The notes: generated by a model from the letters alone, not told the origin. A stretch of 64,000 nucleotides of DNA from CANKHA01 sp963750965 (GCA_963750965.1 CAVVSK010000009.1:124001-188000), one strand, 5' to 3'. Numbered from the stretch's first letter, positions 18,173 to 27,320 are shown. Numbers and translations: made by a program.

Positions 18173-19247
18173 TCACTCCGGCTCGCCGGTGTTCTGTTCG
18201 AGCATCTTTGCCCATTGCTTGAGCTGGGCGTTCGGCACCAGCGGAAAGCCGCCGTAGTCCTGCCAGAGTTCGATGGCGCTGGCCCCGGTCTGCACGCCGA
18301 GCCTGATCGTCGCCTCGAAATCCTCCGGCGTTTCCTTGAAGGTCTGAAACTCGATCTCGGGCCCCAACTTCTTCATGTAGTCATAGAGCGGGACGAGGGA
18401 CGGCGTCAGGTCGCTGTCGAGGTCGTGGTTGTCGAACACGCAGCGCCGCCCGACCGCCTGCCGGCAGGCGTGCATCACTTCTTTGGTGAATGCGGCATCG
18501 CCGGGCCCGGGCGTTGAATTTGTACGCAGCGGATTGACCGACAACACCAGCCGCGTCTGCTTCCACGGTGCGTAGTCCTGAACCGCGTGGGTGAGGCATT
18601 TCTTGTAGGGCTGTGGGTTTGAATCCGGCAGCCAGCAGCGGCGTCATCACCGTGGCTTCGGTAGTGGGAATGAAGAACGGTTCGGCCGTGAAGGACATGC
18701 AGGAGGTGATTGCCACCTCGCGGATCAGCCGTTCGTCGTCGAAACGCTTTGCAAGCTGCTGCTGGAGCGCCGCCCAGGCTTTCCGGTATTCCGGCAGCCA
18801 GAACCGGCCGATGATGCGCTGCTTGCCTTTGTGCACCGTGCTGATGGGCGCCCCGCCGATCTTCTTCGCCCACTGCGGCGCTTCAAAGCCGCCCCATATC
18901 CGGAGCTTCACGGCCAGCGGCTTTTGTGGATTGCGCCTGTTGTAGGCCCGCACCTTGTCGAGCGCCTGCTCGATGACATTGTCGTCGCCGATCGTGGCGT
19001 TGGGCCGCGGCTGGAGTTGCGACCATGTTGCGATGATGACGATGCCGCCGAAGATGCCCGGCTTCTTGTTGAGTGGCTTCAGCGTATTGTCTGGATCGCC
19101 TCCTTCGCCGACGAACTTGTACGCGCCCATGGAGATCAGGCCGCGGATCGGCGGCTTGATGCCCGCTGACTCCTGCGCGTGCGACGGCGCGGCCGGCGAA
19201 AGGAAAAGCGTCGCGCAGGCGAGCATCAGGCAGCGGCTGAGGAGCAT
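18173..19247 (-). CDS. secreted protein of unknown function, possible TIM-barrel hydrolase (frameshifted)
   Basis: Frame-restored length is about 357 residues. ATG 19247 follows a GGAGAG site and opens a signal peptide ending SHAQ. The first frame runs to about 18630, where one surplus base breaks it. The second frame resumes with PYKKCLTHAVQDY and continues to 18173. Features such as LRIWGGFEAPQW, the repeated WLPEYRKAW pattern and FDNHDLDS are reminiscent of glycosidase-like barrels, but I do not recognise the family. It converges with guaA, which ends about 90 nt away. Confidence 0.6.
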
Positions 19248-19461
19248 GCATCTCTCCGTGCTCCATTCAACGGGCTGGAGCTCCGGCGATCTAGCGCGCA
19301 ATGGCTTGCGATATGGTTACGGCAGGGAACCGGGCGTGCCGCGCGCGGGACGCGGTTGCCCGGATGTTAGTGGAATACCGGGCATTTGATGTTGTTTCAC
19401 GGGATCATTTTCGCATGCACAGCACATAACGCAACGGTCCGGATGTCACCGCGTCTGATGG

Positions 19462-21277
19462 TCAGCTTGAATGCGACGCGGCAGCCCCCGCGGTGCCGGG
19501 TTCTGAGTACCCCGCTTCTACGCGGACATCCACGACCGCAACTTTACCCGCATCAACAGCAGAAATCGCCTGCTGCAAAGTGGGGAGAAGTTCGCTTAAC
19601 GCTGTGACTTGACCAAATCCAAGAGCTCCTTGCCCCCGAGCCAAGGTCGGAATGTCAAGTTCAGGCCCAAGCATTTGCTGTCCGATCCATTTATTCTCGG
19701 GCGGCCGACCACGGGCTATCGCGAGATGTTCCTGGTGAAGTTCGTCATTGTAGTACGAGTGATTGTTAACGATCACGAACAGGATCGGTATCTCGTAACG
19801 TACTGCGGTCCAAATCGCAGTTACGCCCATCAGGAAGTCGCCATCCCCGCAAACCGAAATGGGCAACCGTCCTGTCCCTCTCAAGGCGAGTGCGGCTCCA
19901 ATGGACTGACCTGGACCTCCACCCACGCCACCACCCCCGTCGGCGCCAAGAAAGTCGAGGGGATCGCGAATTGGCCAAAGAGATCCGGCCCAGGACAGCG
20001 GTGGATGCGTAAGACTGCTTTTCCGATTGGCAGTTGCGACTTGTAGTGCGGCAGCGACATGAGGAACTGTGATGGGACCTTTGCCGTCCAGCGAGGGCAG
20101 GGCTTTTGGCTTGTGCGGCGTACGCCCGGGCCATGCCGCCGTTTTCCGAGGACCCAATTTTGCGAGTTCGCGATTTCAGAGCCGTGACCGTGGGCTCCGG
20201 CTCGGCCAGAATGTAGTGATCAACCGGTGCAAGCTGCAGATAGTCCATGCTCCAGCCGTTGTGGAGATGTTGGTCCACAGCGACACGGATGATCTTTGAC
20301 GTGATAGGCGCACCTTTGTGCGCGGCTTGAAGCACCCCTCCGAGGTCCCGCGCCTCCAGGCTTAAGACCACGTCAGCATTTTTGAGCGCTTCCACTCCTG
20401 GGGGTGTAAGTCGACTTCCCGCTGGTGCCCCATGCAGAGGGTGCTCGGTTGGGAACGCACCACCAAGCTTAAGGTCGGTGAGCACGACCGCGCCGAGAGA
20501 TTCAGCTAATTTGACACGCTCACCCCACGCACTCTCATCGCGGGATACACGTCCCATGAGGATCAGTGGCCGCTCCGCTGCGTGCAGTAACTTTGCGATG
20601 TCGGCAATCAGGTCAGGTGGCGGAGCCGCTGGCGCAGGTGGCTTGTACCGGGAAACATCCGGCAGGGTCGGTGGATTTTCGACCTTTTGTTCCTGCAATC
20701 CAACGTCAAAGCAGACATAGGTTGGTCCGCGTGGTGCGGTTTCAGCGATTTGACGGCCACGGAGAATCGCCTCCGGCATCGCCGCCACGGAGTTCGGTTG
20801 ATCGTCCCACTTCGTGTAGTGACGGATCAGCGCTCCCATGTCCTTGGACGTATGGATCCAATCGATCCATGGGCGCCGCTTCGCCGCGTCCATGGGACCA
20901 GTTGCTCCGTAAAGAAGGAGCGGCATGCGATCGCACCAAGCGTTAAACAGGGCCATCGTCGCGTGCATAAGTCCGACGTTGCTGTGAACGATCGCCATCA
21001 TGGCGCGGCCTGTCACCTTGGCCCATCCATGCGCGATCCCTATGGCGTGCTCCTCATGAAGGCAAAGAAGCATCTGCGGCGCGCGGTTGCCCAGGTGGTT
21101 GACGAGGCTATCGTGCAATCCGCGATAGCTTGCGCCTGGATTCAACGCCACGAACGGGATGTCTAAGGACCGGATCACATCTGCCGCAACATCACTGCCC
21201 CAGCGGCCGGTCCCCGTGGAGGGAACGGGAACTTCGATTCCCGCCGGCTCATTTCTGCCCTTGACGATTTCGTCCAT
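19462..21277 (-). CDS. thiamine-diphosphate-dependent enzyme, acetolactate synthase-like (frameshifted)
   Basis: Frame-restored length is about 604 residues. The N-terminal PYR domain carries the catalytic glutamate E75 (LHEEHAIGIAHG). A central domain follows (about 205-340). The C-terminal PP domain has the cofactor motif GDG ... NN (CGDGDFLMG to VIVNNHSYYND). The frame breaks near 20158-20161; dropping one T of TTTT joins the two parts at LKSRTRK-LGPRK. The family includes acetolactate synthases and 2-keto acid decarboxylases; the substrate is unknown. It is the last gene of a leftward Bug-VOC-ThDP operon of lower GC. Confidence 0.8.
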
Positions 21278-21320
21278 TTAACTTTGCCCTGTGATCTCGA
21301 TTAGTCGAGTTCGAACGCTG

Positions 21321-21689
21321 CTAGCCGTCATATCCTCGTACGGACAGATCGAAGTTGTTTCCGTCTGGATCATGAGCGCGGGTCTCGGCAAACGCTCGAT
21401 CGGCTGGGCGCTTTGCTGGGACAGCGACGCCCGCCTTGGAAAGTCTCTCCGAGATTTCATCTTGATCGGCCACGTGAAATCCAAAGTGATTGAGACCTGA
21501 GGGACGGCCATCGGCCCTGTTGTGCAGCAAAGCCAGAGTGATATAGCCATCCGTCATATAGATGGCCTTGCTTCCACCCGCGCCGGGCCGCGGGATGCGC
21601 TCCATCTCGAAGACCTGCTCGTAAAACTTCGCGAGCTTCTCGGGATCAACCGTCATAATTGCAAGATGTCGGATTTGCGGCTTCGCCAT
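21321..21689 (-). CDS. VOC family (glyoxalase/dioxygenase-fold) protein
   Basis: A 122-residue single vicinal-oxygen-chelate module. It begins with RHLAIMTVDPEKLAKFYEQV, has GLNHFGFHVAD in the middle and ends with HDPDGNNFDLSV. The His residues near the N-terminus and in NHFGF and the late acidic residues are plausible metal ligands. A strong GGGAGGA site precedes ATG 21689. It lies 43 nt upstream of the ThDP enzyme and 87 nt downstream of a Bug receptor. The reaction is unknown. Confidence 0.8.
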   Translation of the reverse strand: MAKPQIRHLAIMTVDPEKLAKFYEQVFEMERIPRPGAGGSKAIYMTDGYITLALLHNRADGRPSGLNHFGFHVADQDEISERLSKAGVAVPAKRPADRAFAETRAHDPDGNNFDLSVRGYDG

Positions 21690-21776
21690 CCGGTCCTCCC
21701 TTATTCGTTAGTTACCCACTGACAGATCCGAGCATATGCAGGTTGCAAATTTGCCTTTCGGCCGAGAGCGACGCCA

Positions 21777-22793
21777 CTAATTTGCGACCGCTCCTTTCGA
21801 AGCCTTTTCGATGATTGCCTGAGGAATTTGCATCTCGGCATGAACAAGCGCCGCGAGTTCCTCGCCGGTCCTGACCGTTATTTCAAAGCCTCCAGCGTCG
21901 GCTTCTTGCATGAATGCGGGGTCTTTCATGGTCGCCAGAAAGGCTTGCCGGAGGGCAGCGAGGCGATCGGCCGGAACATCCGGAGGCGTCAACATGGGCC
22001 TGCCCATCTCCATACTCGATGCAAGAAACTGAAAAATCTGACGGTCCTCGTCCTTCTTGATGAACTCAAAGATGCTTGGGGCATTCAATTCCGGGACGCG
22101 CGTCTGTTCCATGTTGAAGAGTACGCGGGCTTTACCCGCCAGCACATGTTGTGCGCGCTTGCCTTTCATCGTCGCAATGGTCTCAACGACGGCGTGCACC
22201 TCGCCCCTTTCCATCGCAAGCAATACATCTTGCGGCGCGTGATACCCTGTGACTACCTTTAATTTCATGCCGAGGATGTTCTTGAGAAGTATCGGCGCCG
22301 TCGTGACAGCCTGAGCAGCACCCACGGCACCGATGATGAGTTCGCGCTCGAAAAGCTCCTCCGCCTTCGTGAAGCCAGAGTTCGCAGAAACAACCAAAAC
22401 GCGATGAGCAAGTTCGGGGCTCCCAAGCCAGTTGAACTTGCGCGGGTCGAAGCGGACCCCGGGAAGCTTCATAACAGCAGCATCGGGGATGTTTCGGGAT
22501 ACCATCCCGATGACCGTTCCGTCGCGCGGCGCTATATCGAAGAGGTAGTTGGCCGCAATAACATGACCGGCTCCGGGCATATTCTCCACAACAATGTTTG
22601 GCGTACCCGGAATATGGCGACGCATGTGGCGCGCAATCAATCGGGCCCAGAGATCATATTCCTGCCCTGCCGCCGTTCCGACTATGAAGCGGATTTGCTT
22701 GCCTCGGTAGAACTCCTCCGGAGTTTGGGCCGAGGAGGCCTGAGCGCCAGCGAGGGTAAGCAGGCACGAGACATACAATACCCATTTGCGCAT
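21777..22793 (-). CDS. Bug-family tripartite tricarboxylate transporter substrate-binding protein
   Basis: A 338-residue periplasmic binding protein. ATG 22793 is chosen because GGGAGGAGC lies 8 nt upstream and the frame opens with a signal peptide ending SSAQ. The Bug/TctC fold is shown by GKQIRFIVGTAAGQEYD, NIVVENMPGAGHVIAANYL and the GTVIGMV block. These proteins bind carboxylates or related small molecules and deliver them to a TctA/TctB permease. No permease gene is nearby, so it is an orphan receptor. It heads an operon with a VOC protein and a ThDP enzyme. Confidence 0.88.
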   Translation of the reverse strand: MRKWVLYVSCLLTLAGAQASSAQTPEEFYRGKQIRFIVGTAAGQEYDLWARLIARHMRRHIPGTPNIVVENMPGAGHVIAANYLFDIAPRDGTVIGMVSRNIPDAAVMKLPGVRFDPRKFNWLGSPELAHRVLVVSANSGFTKAEELFERELIIGAVGAAQAVTTAPILLKNILGMKLKVVTGYHAPQDVLLAMERGEVHAVVETIATMKGKRAQHVLAGKARVLFNMEQTRVPELNAPSIFEFIKKDEDRQIFQFLASSMEMGRPMLTPPDVPADRLAALRQAFLATMKDPAFMQEADAGGFEITVRTGEELAALVHAEMQIPQAIIEKASKGAVAN

Positions 22794-22930
22794 CGTTACC
22801 GCTCCTCCCAAATCCAAACTTGCTGTAGTGTTTGCAAGACGCTACCAATGAAGTTCGCGTTCGTCCATGTCCCGATGGGCTGCAGGAAGGCGTCCTCGAT
22901 AACAGTGCGAGTTTCTAAAGGAGGAAACCA
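22794..22930. promoter_or_regulatory. divergent intergenic region between Bug gene and VOC gene
   Basis: A 137-nt region that must hold promoters for the leftward Bug-VOC-ThDP operon and the rightward VOC gene. A short inverted repeat CTTGC...GCAAG sits near 22818-22837 and could be an operator; this is inference. Strong Shine-Dalgarno sequences border both sides (GGGAGGAGC leftward, AAAGGAGG rightward). Confidence 0.4.
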
Positions 22931-23326
22931 GTGGCAAAGATTCGTCATATCGTCTTCAACACAACGGACCCTGAGAGACTTGCCAAGTTCTATGTTGATG
23001 TGATGGGGCTTACGATCCAGCATCGGGCAGAGAATGGGGGTATCCAGTTGACCGACGGATACATGAATCTCTCAATCCATACGAATAAGATCGACGGTAA
23101 GCCGAGCGGCTTCAATCATTTCGGGTTCTTAGTGGACGACAACGATGCCGTGGCCAAAGAGTTTGAAACGCACGGATATCGTCCGCCGCTTAAGCGTCCG
23201 GGCGACCGCCATTTCGCAGAATACCGTGCGATTGATCCGGACGGTAACAACTTTGATATTTCAGTGCACGGATACGACAGCACCCGGCCAGACCGTGAGA
23301 CCTCAGGTGGGTCTAAGTCTAAGTAG
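22931..23326 (+). CDS. VOC family (glyoxalase/dioxygenase-fold) protein
   Basis: A 131-residue VOC protein starting at GTG 22931, preceded by AAAGGAGG. It is a clear paralogue of the 21321-21689 protein, sharing the RH(I/L)-x8-L-AKFY, PSG(F/L)NHFGF and DPDGNNFD(I/L)SV blocks. Its C-terminus ends in a short basic/Ser tail. It is transcribed away from the Bug receptor. Two VOC paralogues flanking a transporter receptor and a lyase-type enzyme suggest a small-molecule catabolic role, with unknown substrate. Confidence 0.8.
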   Translation: MAKIRHIVFNTTDPERLAKFYVDVMGLTIQHRAENGGIQLTDGYMNLSIHTNKIDGKPSGFNHFGFLVDDNDAVAKEFETHGYRPPLKRPGDRHFAEYRAIDPDGNNFDISVHGYDSTRPDRETSGGSKSK

Positions 23327-23475
23327 GTCGATCATCTCATGGAACGTCTTCAAAGCGTCACCAGCAGCAACTCGGAACAGAGCAGCGTAAATCGTTACGC
23401 CTAACCAGTAGATGAGTCCCGATATAGAGAAAAAGGGACTCGGCGGGGACCTAGGCTTTTCCTTCACCACTGGAT

Positions 23476-23495
23476 TCCCGCTTGCGCGGGAATGA
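23476..23495. repeat. short palindromic dispersed repeat (ATTCCCGC-TTGC-GCGGGAAT)
   Basis: A perfect 8-bp inverted repeat with a TTGC loop, 16 nt downstream of the MmcQ-like gene's stop. The sequence resembles REP-like palindromes scattered between genes in many proteobacterial genomes. It may act as a transcript-end stabiliser. Only one copy is seen in this window, so its dispersed nature is inferred from general knowledge. Confidence 0.6.
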
Positions 23496-23511
23496 GCGAA
23501 CTAACTGCTCG

Positions 23512-23844
23512 TCAGGTTGATCGACGCTTTGGTTTCTTGGGCAGAGCGTGCGCCCATGCGGTTTCGAGCGCCTGCTTGAGATCGGCCGCGCTGAGCTTCG
23601 ACAGTGTCGCAGTGGTCCAACCCTGCTTGCCCCACGCATTCGGCACGGGAGCAAACGCTTCCGGGGCAAGCATGCATTTGAATTCCTGCTCGTCAGGCGT
23701 GAACTTGAAATTTGCCGTGCGGGCGTCGGCGGCGAGTGTCACGTAGATCCGCGCCACTTTGAACGCCGCCCGATCGAAATGCGGCGCTTCGGTGGTCCCT
23801 TCAAGCGACAGCGCAATGCGCCGCAGGTCATTTCCGGTGGCCAT
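23512..23844 (-). CDS. MmcQ/YjbR family protein
   Basis: A 110-residue protein with the compact CyaY-like fold of the MmcQ/YjbR family. It opens with LRRIALSLEGTTEAPHFDRAA and contains KFTPDEQEFK and WGKQGWTTATLSK, which match the family pattern. The biological role of the family is unclear; DNA binding has been suggested. It stands alone on the minus strand downstream of the VOC gene. Confidence 0.82.
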   Translation of the reverse strand: MATGNDLRRIALSLEGTTEAPHFDRAAFKVARIYVTLAADARTANFKFTPDEQEFKCMLAPEAFAPVPNAWGKQGWTTATLSKLSAADLKQALETAWAHALPKKPKRRST

Positions 23845-24157
23845 CCTGAACCCTTCTTCGATTCTCGCGAATCCTTTCCCCTCGACCGCTTCACTCCAGC
23901 CCCCGCGCCAGCTTCCTGAATGCCTGAGATCGAAACTTTACGCGCCGCAAATCGCTCCGCGCCAGCTCACGCGGTCAGGTGAGGGCGCTCGGGGCGGGCC
24001 GTCATAGCCTCGGATCGATCGGCTCGCTCTCAAGCGCCAGCACGGCGAACACGCATTCATGCACCCGCCTCAGCGGTTGGCGCGCAACGAAGCGATTTAA
24101 TGCCTCGAATGAAGCGTACGTAAGTTTCTATCCCGGAGTTATGCCGGAGAAACAATC
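23845..24157. other. intergenic region with possible gene remnant
   Basis: A 313-nt region without a credible complete gene. On the minus strand an open stretch from about 24124 to the TGA at 24002-24004 encodes a protein-like segment (FEALNRFVARQPLRR, then VHECVFAVLALESEP) with no ATG start. It might be the 3' remnant of a lost gene. The rest shows no recognisable feature. The ICMT-like gene's promoter must lie at the right end. Confidence 0.3.
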
Positions 24158-24835
24158 ATGCTGCGCAGGATGATCGTGCGATCGATCATCGGGACTGCCT
24201 TGTTCGGGGTCGTCCTTTTCGCCCCCGCCGGCACCCTCGCGTGGCCGCAGGCCTGGATCTTCCTTGCGCTGTTTATCGGCTGTAGCGTGGCGATGGGCAT
24301 CTGGCTTTACCGCACCGACCCCGGGCTCCTCGTCGAACGCATGCGATCGCCGCTGAGCCGCCAGCAGAAACCGGCCGATCGCCTGGTGGTGGCAGCCCTC
24401 CTAGTTGCGTTCTGGGGCTGGCTGATCCTGGCGGCGCTCGATGCCCGGCGTTTTGGATGGTCGTATGTGCCGGTTTGGCTGCATCTGGTCGGCGCGATCC
24501 TTATTCTGGTTGCCTTCTATGGCTGGGTCACGGTCATGCGCGCCAACAGCTTTGCCGCGGTCGAGATTCGGCTGCAAAGCGAGCGTCGGCAGACGGTCGT
24601 CTCCACCGGGCCTTATGCTGTGGTGCGTCACCCGATGTACAGCTACGCGATGCTGCTGATGGTGGGCACCGCGTTGCTCCTGGGTTCGCTTTGGAGTCTG
24701 GCCGCCGTGCCGCTTCTCATGCTCCTGTTGATTGCGCGCATAGACGGAGAAGAGAGACTCCTGCGCGATGGTCTCCCAGGCTACCGCGACTATGCAGCGA
24801 AGGTCCGCTACCGTCTGGTACCGGGAGTTTGGTGA
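24158..24835 (+). CDS. isoprenylcysteine carboxyl methyltransferase family (ICMT-like) membrane protein
   Basis: A 225-residue integral membrane protein with about five helices and the ICMT/PEMT C-terminal signature: STGPYAVVRHPMY, then the EERLLRDGLPGYRDYAAKV block. In characterised relatives this region binds SAM. The bacterial substrate is unknown, as no prenylated CAAX proteins are expected. ATG 24158 follows GCCGGAGAAAC, a usable ribosome-binding site. It ends opposite the YciI-like gene. Confidence 0.82.
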   Translation: MLRRMIVRSIIGTALFGVVLFAPAGTLAWPQAWIFLALFIGCSVAMGIWLYRTDPGLLVERMRSPLSRQQKPADRLVVAALLVAFWGWLILAALDARRFGWSYVPVWLHLVGAILILVAFYGWVTVMRANSFAAVEIRLQSERRQTVVSTGPYAVVRHPMYSYAMLLMVGTALLLGSLWSLAAVPLLMLLLIARIDGEERLLRDGLPGYRDYAAKVRYRLVPGVW

Positions 24836-24870
24836 GTAGAGCGGTGCATAGACGGCCTGCAGGCCTCGGG

Positions 24871-25161
24871 CTACTCATCCATAAAAAATGTTAGCCGTTC
24901 ATCGGCTCTTGATGGCGTGATTTCAAGAATTTCGGCGCTTACGACGTTCTGGGTGACAAAAGGATCAGCATTCACCCTGCTTTGAAGATCAGCCAGCGAT
25001 GTATTGTGCGCAACAATTCCGCCGCCCAAGTTCGGCTGAAGAGTGCCGACCAATAAAAACACGCCGTCGTCAAAACCGCGTTTGATCCATTCCTTGTGGC
25101 CTTCCATGACTTGGCTGGCCTGGCTTTTGTTGCGAGAAAATTTGAGCAGTACGATAAACAT
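24871..25161 (-). CDS. YciI-like protein
   Basis: A 96-residue ferredoxin-fold protein of the YciI family. It opens MFIVLLKFSRNK and contains the conserved histidine and aspartate in EGHKEWIKRGFDDGVFLLVG, plus a late DPFVTQNVV block. Some relatives act as small dehydrochlorinases or accessory enzymes; the role here is unknown. It starts 22 nt after the tetR stop and is likely its co-transcribed partner. Confidence 0.78.
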   Translation of the reverse strand: MFIVLLKFSRNKSQASQVMEGHKEWIKRGFDDGVFLLVGTLQPNLGGGIVAHNTSLADLQSRVNADPFVTQNVVSAEILEITPSRADERLTFFMDE

Positions 25162-25183
25162 CTGACGTCTCTCTCTTTCTCAC

Positions 25184-25789
25184 TCACGCACGCTTGGGCT
25201 TCCTCCCGATAGGGCGCCTTTGCTTCGCCGTGCATGCACTCAACCAGTCGCACATTTGCTTGACTTCCTGCTTGATGAACTTCTCATCGTGAAAGGCATT
25301 TGCCAGCATGGCGACGCCCTGGCTGCGGGCGAGAAGATGCATCGCCAGCGCGTCGGCATCCGCCCCGCGGCCGAGGAGCGTGAATTGCCTGCGCAACCAG
25401 GTCCGAAAGAGCGTGAATAGCTTGTTTGCCTCGGGTTGTGAGACATGACTCAGCTTCGCAAGCTCGGTGCAAAGCGTACCAACCGGGCAGCCGGAACGTT
25501 TGATGTCGGCTCGGTTCGCTATCAGAATATGTATAAAGCTTCGGATGCGATCTGCCGGTTGCTTCCCTTCAATTTCCCACCGCTCCAGCATCTTCCGGGT
25601 ATTAGCCAGACGCGTATTAATCACGGCATCTAGGATTGCATCCTTGGTCTTGTAGTGAAAATAGAAATTGCCCCGCGAGATCCGCACGACATCGGCAATG
25701 TCTGAGAACGAGGTATGCTCGTAACCTTGTCGATAGAACAAATGATCGGCAGCTTCAACGATGTGATCGCGGGTTGTCCTGTCATCCAT
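25184..25789 (-). CDS. TetR/AcrR family transcriptional regulator
   Basis: A 201-residue regulator with an N-terminal TetR HTH: IVEAADHLFYRQGYEHTSF, then SDIADVVRISRGNFYFHYKTK. A C-terminal ligand-binding domain carries several cysteines (GCPVGTLCTEL, QMCDW). Two palindromic operator-like sites lie about 100 nt upstream over a plausible promoter, so autoregulation is likely. The YciI-like gene follows directly. The inducer is unknown. Confidence 0.88.
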   Translation of the reverse strand: MDDRTTRDHIVEAADHLFYRQGYEHTSFSDIADVVRISRGNFYFHYKTKDAILDAVINTRLANTRKMLERWEIEGKQPADRIRSFIHILIANRADIKRSGCPVGTLCTELAKLSHVSQPEANKLFTLFRTWLRRQFTLLGRGADADALAMHLLARSQGVAMLANAFHDEKFIKQEVKQMCDWLSACTAKQRRPIGRKPKRA

Positions 25790-25874
25790 AAAACATCTTC
25801 CCGTCTAATCCCGCCCTTCCGGTTGCCGAGCGTCAGGCCGCTAACTGACGATGATTTCCGACGGGGAAACAGTG

Positions 25875-25922
25875 GGACGGTCGTCCTACAAAAGACTAGG
25901 ACGGCCGTCCGAGTCCTGTCAA
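25875..25922 (-). promoter_or_regulatory. predicted tetR promoter with two palindromic operators
   Basis: On the minus strand TTGACA (25922-25917) is separated by 18 nt from TAGTCT (25898-25893), a plausible sigma-70 promoter. A perfect palindrome GGACGGCCGTCC (25899-25910) fills the spacer. A near-identical copy GGACGGTCGTCC (25875-25886) lies 24 nt away, around the expected transcription start. Two operators on one DNA face over the core promoter fit repression by the TetR protein encoded downstream. Inferred from sequence only. Confidence 0.65.
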
Positions 25923-25992
25923 GGCCCCAGACAGCGAGGCTTAGGCGGCCGCGCCAGGGGCGGCGGCGTTGTCGCTTCGCGACATCGAACTG

Positions 25993-26757
25993 TCAGCCCT
26001 TGCCGTACTCGTCGTGACGGCGAAACCAGAGGCCGGTCTCGTTGCGGCCCTTGGGGGCGCGGTCGAGCCACTGATACATGCCCCAGAGGCCGTCCACTCC
26101 ACGCGAATAGGCGGAATAGGTGTGGTAGACGCCGCCGTCTTCGAGCACGAAGGCGCTCATGCCAGGCCGCTCGCGCGTATAGGTGGCTACATCGGTTCCG
26201 GACATACCCGCGAACTTTCGTGCGCCTTCGGGCATTGCCTCCGACGGTATTTCGGCCGCGGGCTCACGCCTGTAGTTGTATTCGACGCCCCCCTCGCGCT
26301 GTTGCTCCTCGGTGACCGAGACGTTGAAGTCGAAGTTGAAGTCGCTGCCGAGCGAGGACGCCCAGGGGAACGTCCACCCCATCCGCCGCTTGTACGCCTG
26401 CAGCTTTGCGAGCGGCGCCCGCGACACCGCCGAAAGGGTGACGTCGTGGTTCGCCAGGTGGACGACAGAACCGTCAAACCCGTCCGCGATCGCCGAGCAG
26501 GCCGGACAGCCCGCCGTGTAGTTGGGCCCGAACATGAAGTGGTAGACGAGGAGCTGCGAGCGCCCTCGGAAGAGGTCTGCCAGCGAAGCGCTCCCCTCGT
26601 CGGTGTCGAATCGATACTCCTTGTCGATCCGAACCCACGGCAGCTCCTGCCGCCGCCGCGCCAGCTCGTCGCTGCGGCGGGTGAGCTCCTTCTCCTCCTT
26701 GAGCAATCCGAGCCGGGCTGCAAGCCACTCTTCACGCGAAACGACCTGATGCTGCAT
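25993..26757 (-). CDS. DUF899 family thioredoxin-like protein
   Basis: A 254-residue protein of the DUF899 family. It has a thioredoxin-like core with GCPACSAIADGFDG, which places a CPAC pair where a redox motif is expected. It also has the C-terminal block YHTYSAYSRGVDGLWGMYQW typical of the family. Function is not established. AGGAGGT stands 6 nt before ATG 26757. It is 25 nt downstream of an SRPBCC gene and closes an arsR-SRPBCC-DUF899 operon. Confidence 0.88.
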   Translation of the reverse strand: MQHQVVSREEWLAARLGLLKEEKELTRRSDELARRRQELPWVRIDKEYRFDTDEGSASLADLFRGRSQLLVYHFMFGPNYTAGCPACSAIADGFDGSVVHLANHDVTLSAVSRAPLAKLQAYKRRMGWTFPWASSLGSDFNFDFNVSVTEEQQREGGVEYNYRREPAAEIPSEAMPEGARKFAGMSGTDVATYTRERPGMSAFVLEDGGVYHTYSAYSRGVDGLWGMYQWLDRAPKGRNETGLWFRRHDEYGKG

Positions 26758-26782
26758 CGTTGACCTCCTGTTTGTTGAGGCT

Positions 26783-27320
26783 TCAGTCAGCCGGCAGCCG
26801 CCGGCCGTATTCGGTCTTCAGGCGGCTGAAGCCGTCCCAGAAGGGCGCTGGCTCCTTGCCGCTCGCGCGGGCGGCCAGGATGTCGAGATGCATGTGCCAG
26901 CCGGCGCTGACGTTCAGCATGGTTGCGCGGTCGGGCAGCCGGCGATGGATCACGGTGAGCAGCACCTCGTTGCCCTTCGGTTCCAGCTCGAAGGAGACGC
27001 CGCCGGTATTGCCCCAGGTGATGGCGAGCCTGTGGGGAGGATCGAATTCGGTGATCCGGCTCTGCATTCGGTGCTCGTCGGAGAAACCGGAAGGCCGCTG
27101 GCCGGGCGGGTTGGTCAGCTCGTCGTTTCGCCAGACCAGCTCGAAGGGCGCGCCGACCTTCATCGTCCATGTCGCCCGCCGCCAGCCACTGTCGGCGCAG
27201 GTCGCTCTCCGTGAGATAGGCCCAGACGCGCTCGATCGGGCCGGGCAGAAGGCGCTCGATCTTCAACGTGGCAGGCTCGGTCAGCGCGCCATAGGGGTCA
27301 GGGGTCGCGCGGTCGGTCAT
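26783..27320 (-). CDS. SRPBCC (AHSA1-like) domain protein (frameshifted)
   Basis: Frame-restored length is about 178 residues. The first frame (ATG 27320) gives the helix-grip start IERLLPGPIERVWAYLTES and WLAAGDM. The second frame supplies MKVGAPFELVWRND, TWGNTGGVSFELEP and a final helix with WDGFSRLKTEY. One surplus base around 27160-27164 separates them. AHSA1/SRPBCC proteins bind hydrophobic ligands; the ligand is unknown. The ATG immediately follows the arsR TAA, and the pair arsR-SRPBCC is a common co-regulated arrangement. Confidence 0.78.

Noticed and set aside
23476..23495. The palindrome as a rho-independent terminator
   Set aside because: The stem is perfect but no T tract follows on either strand, so it is listed as a repeat.
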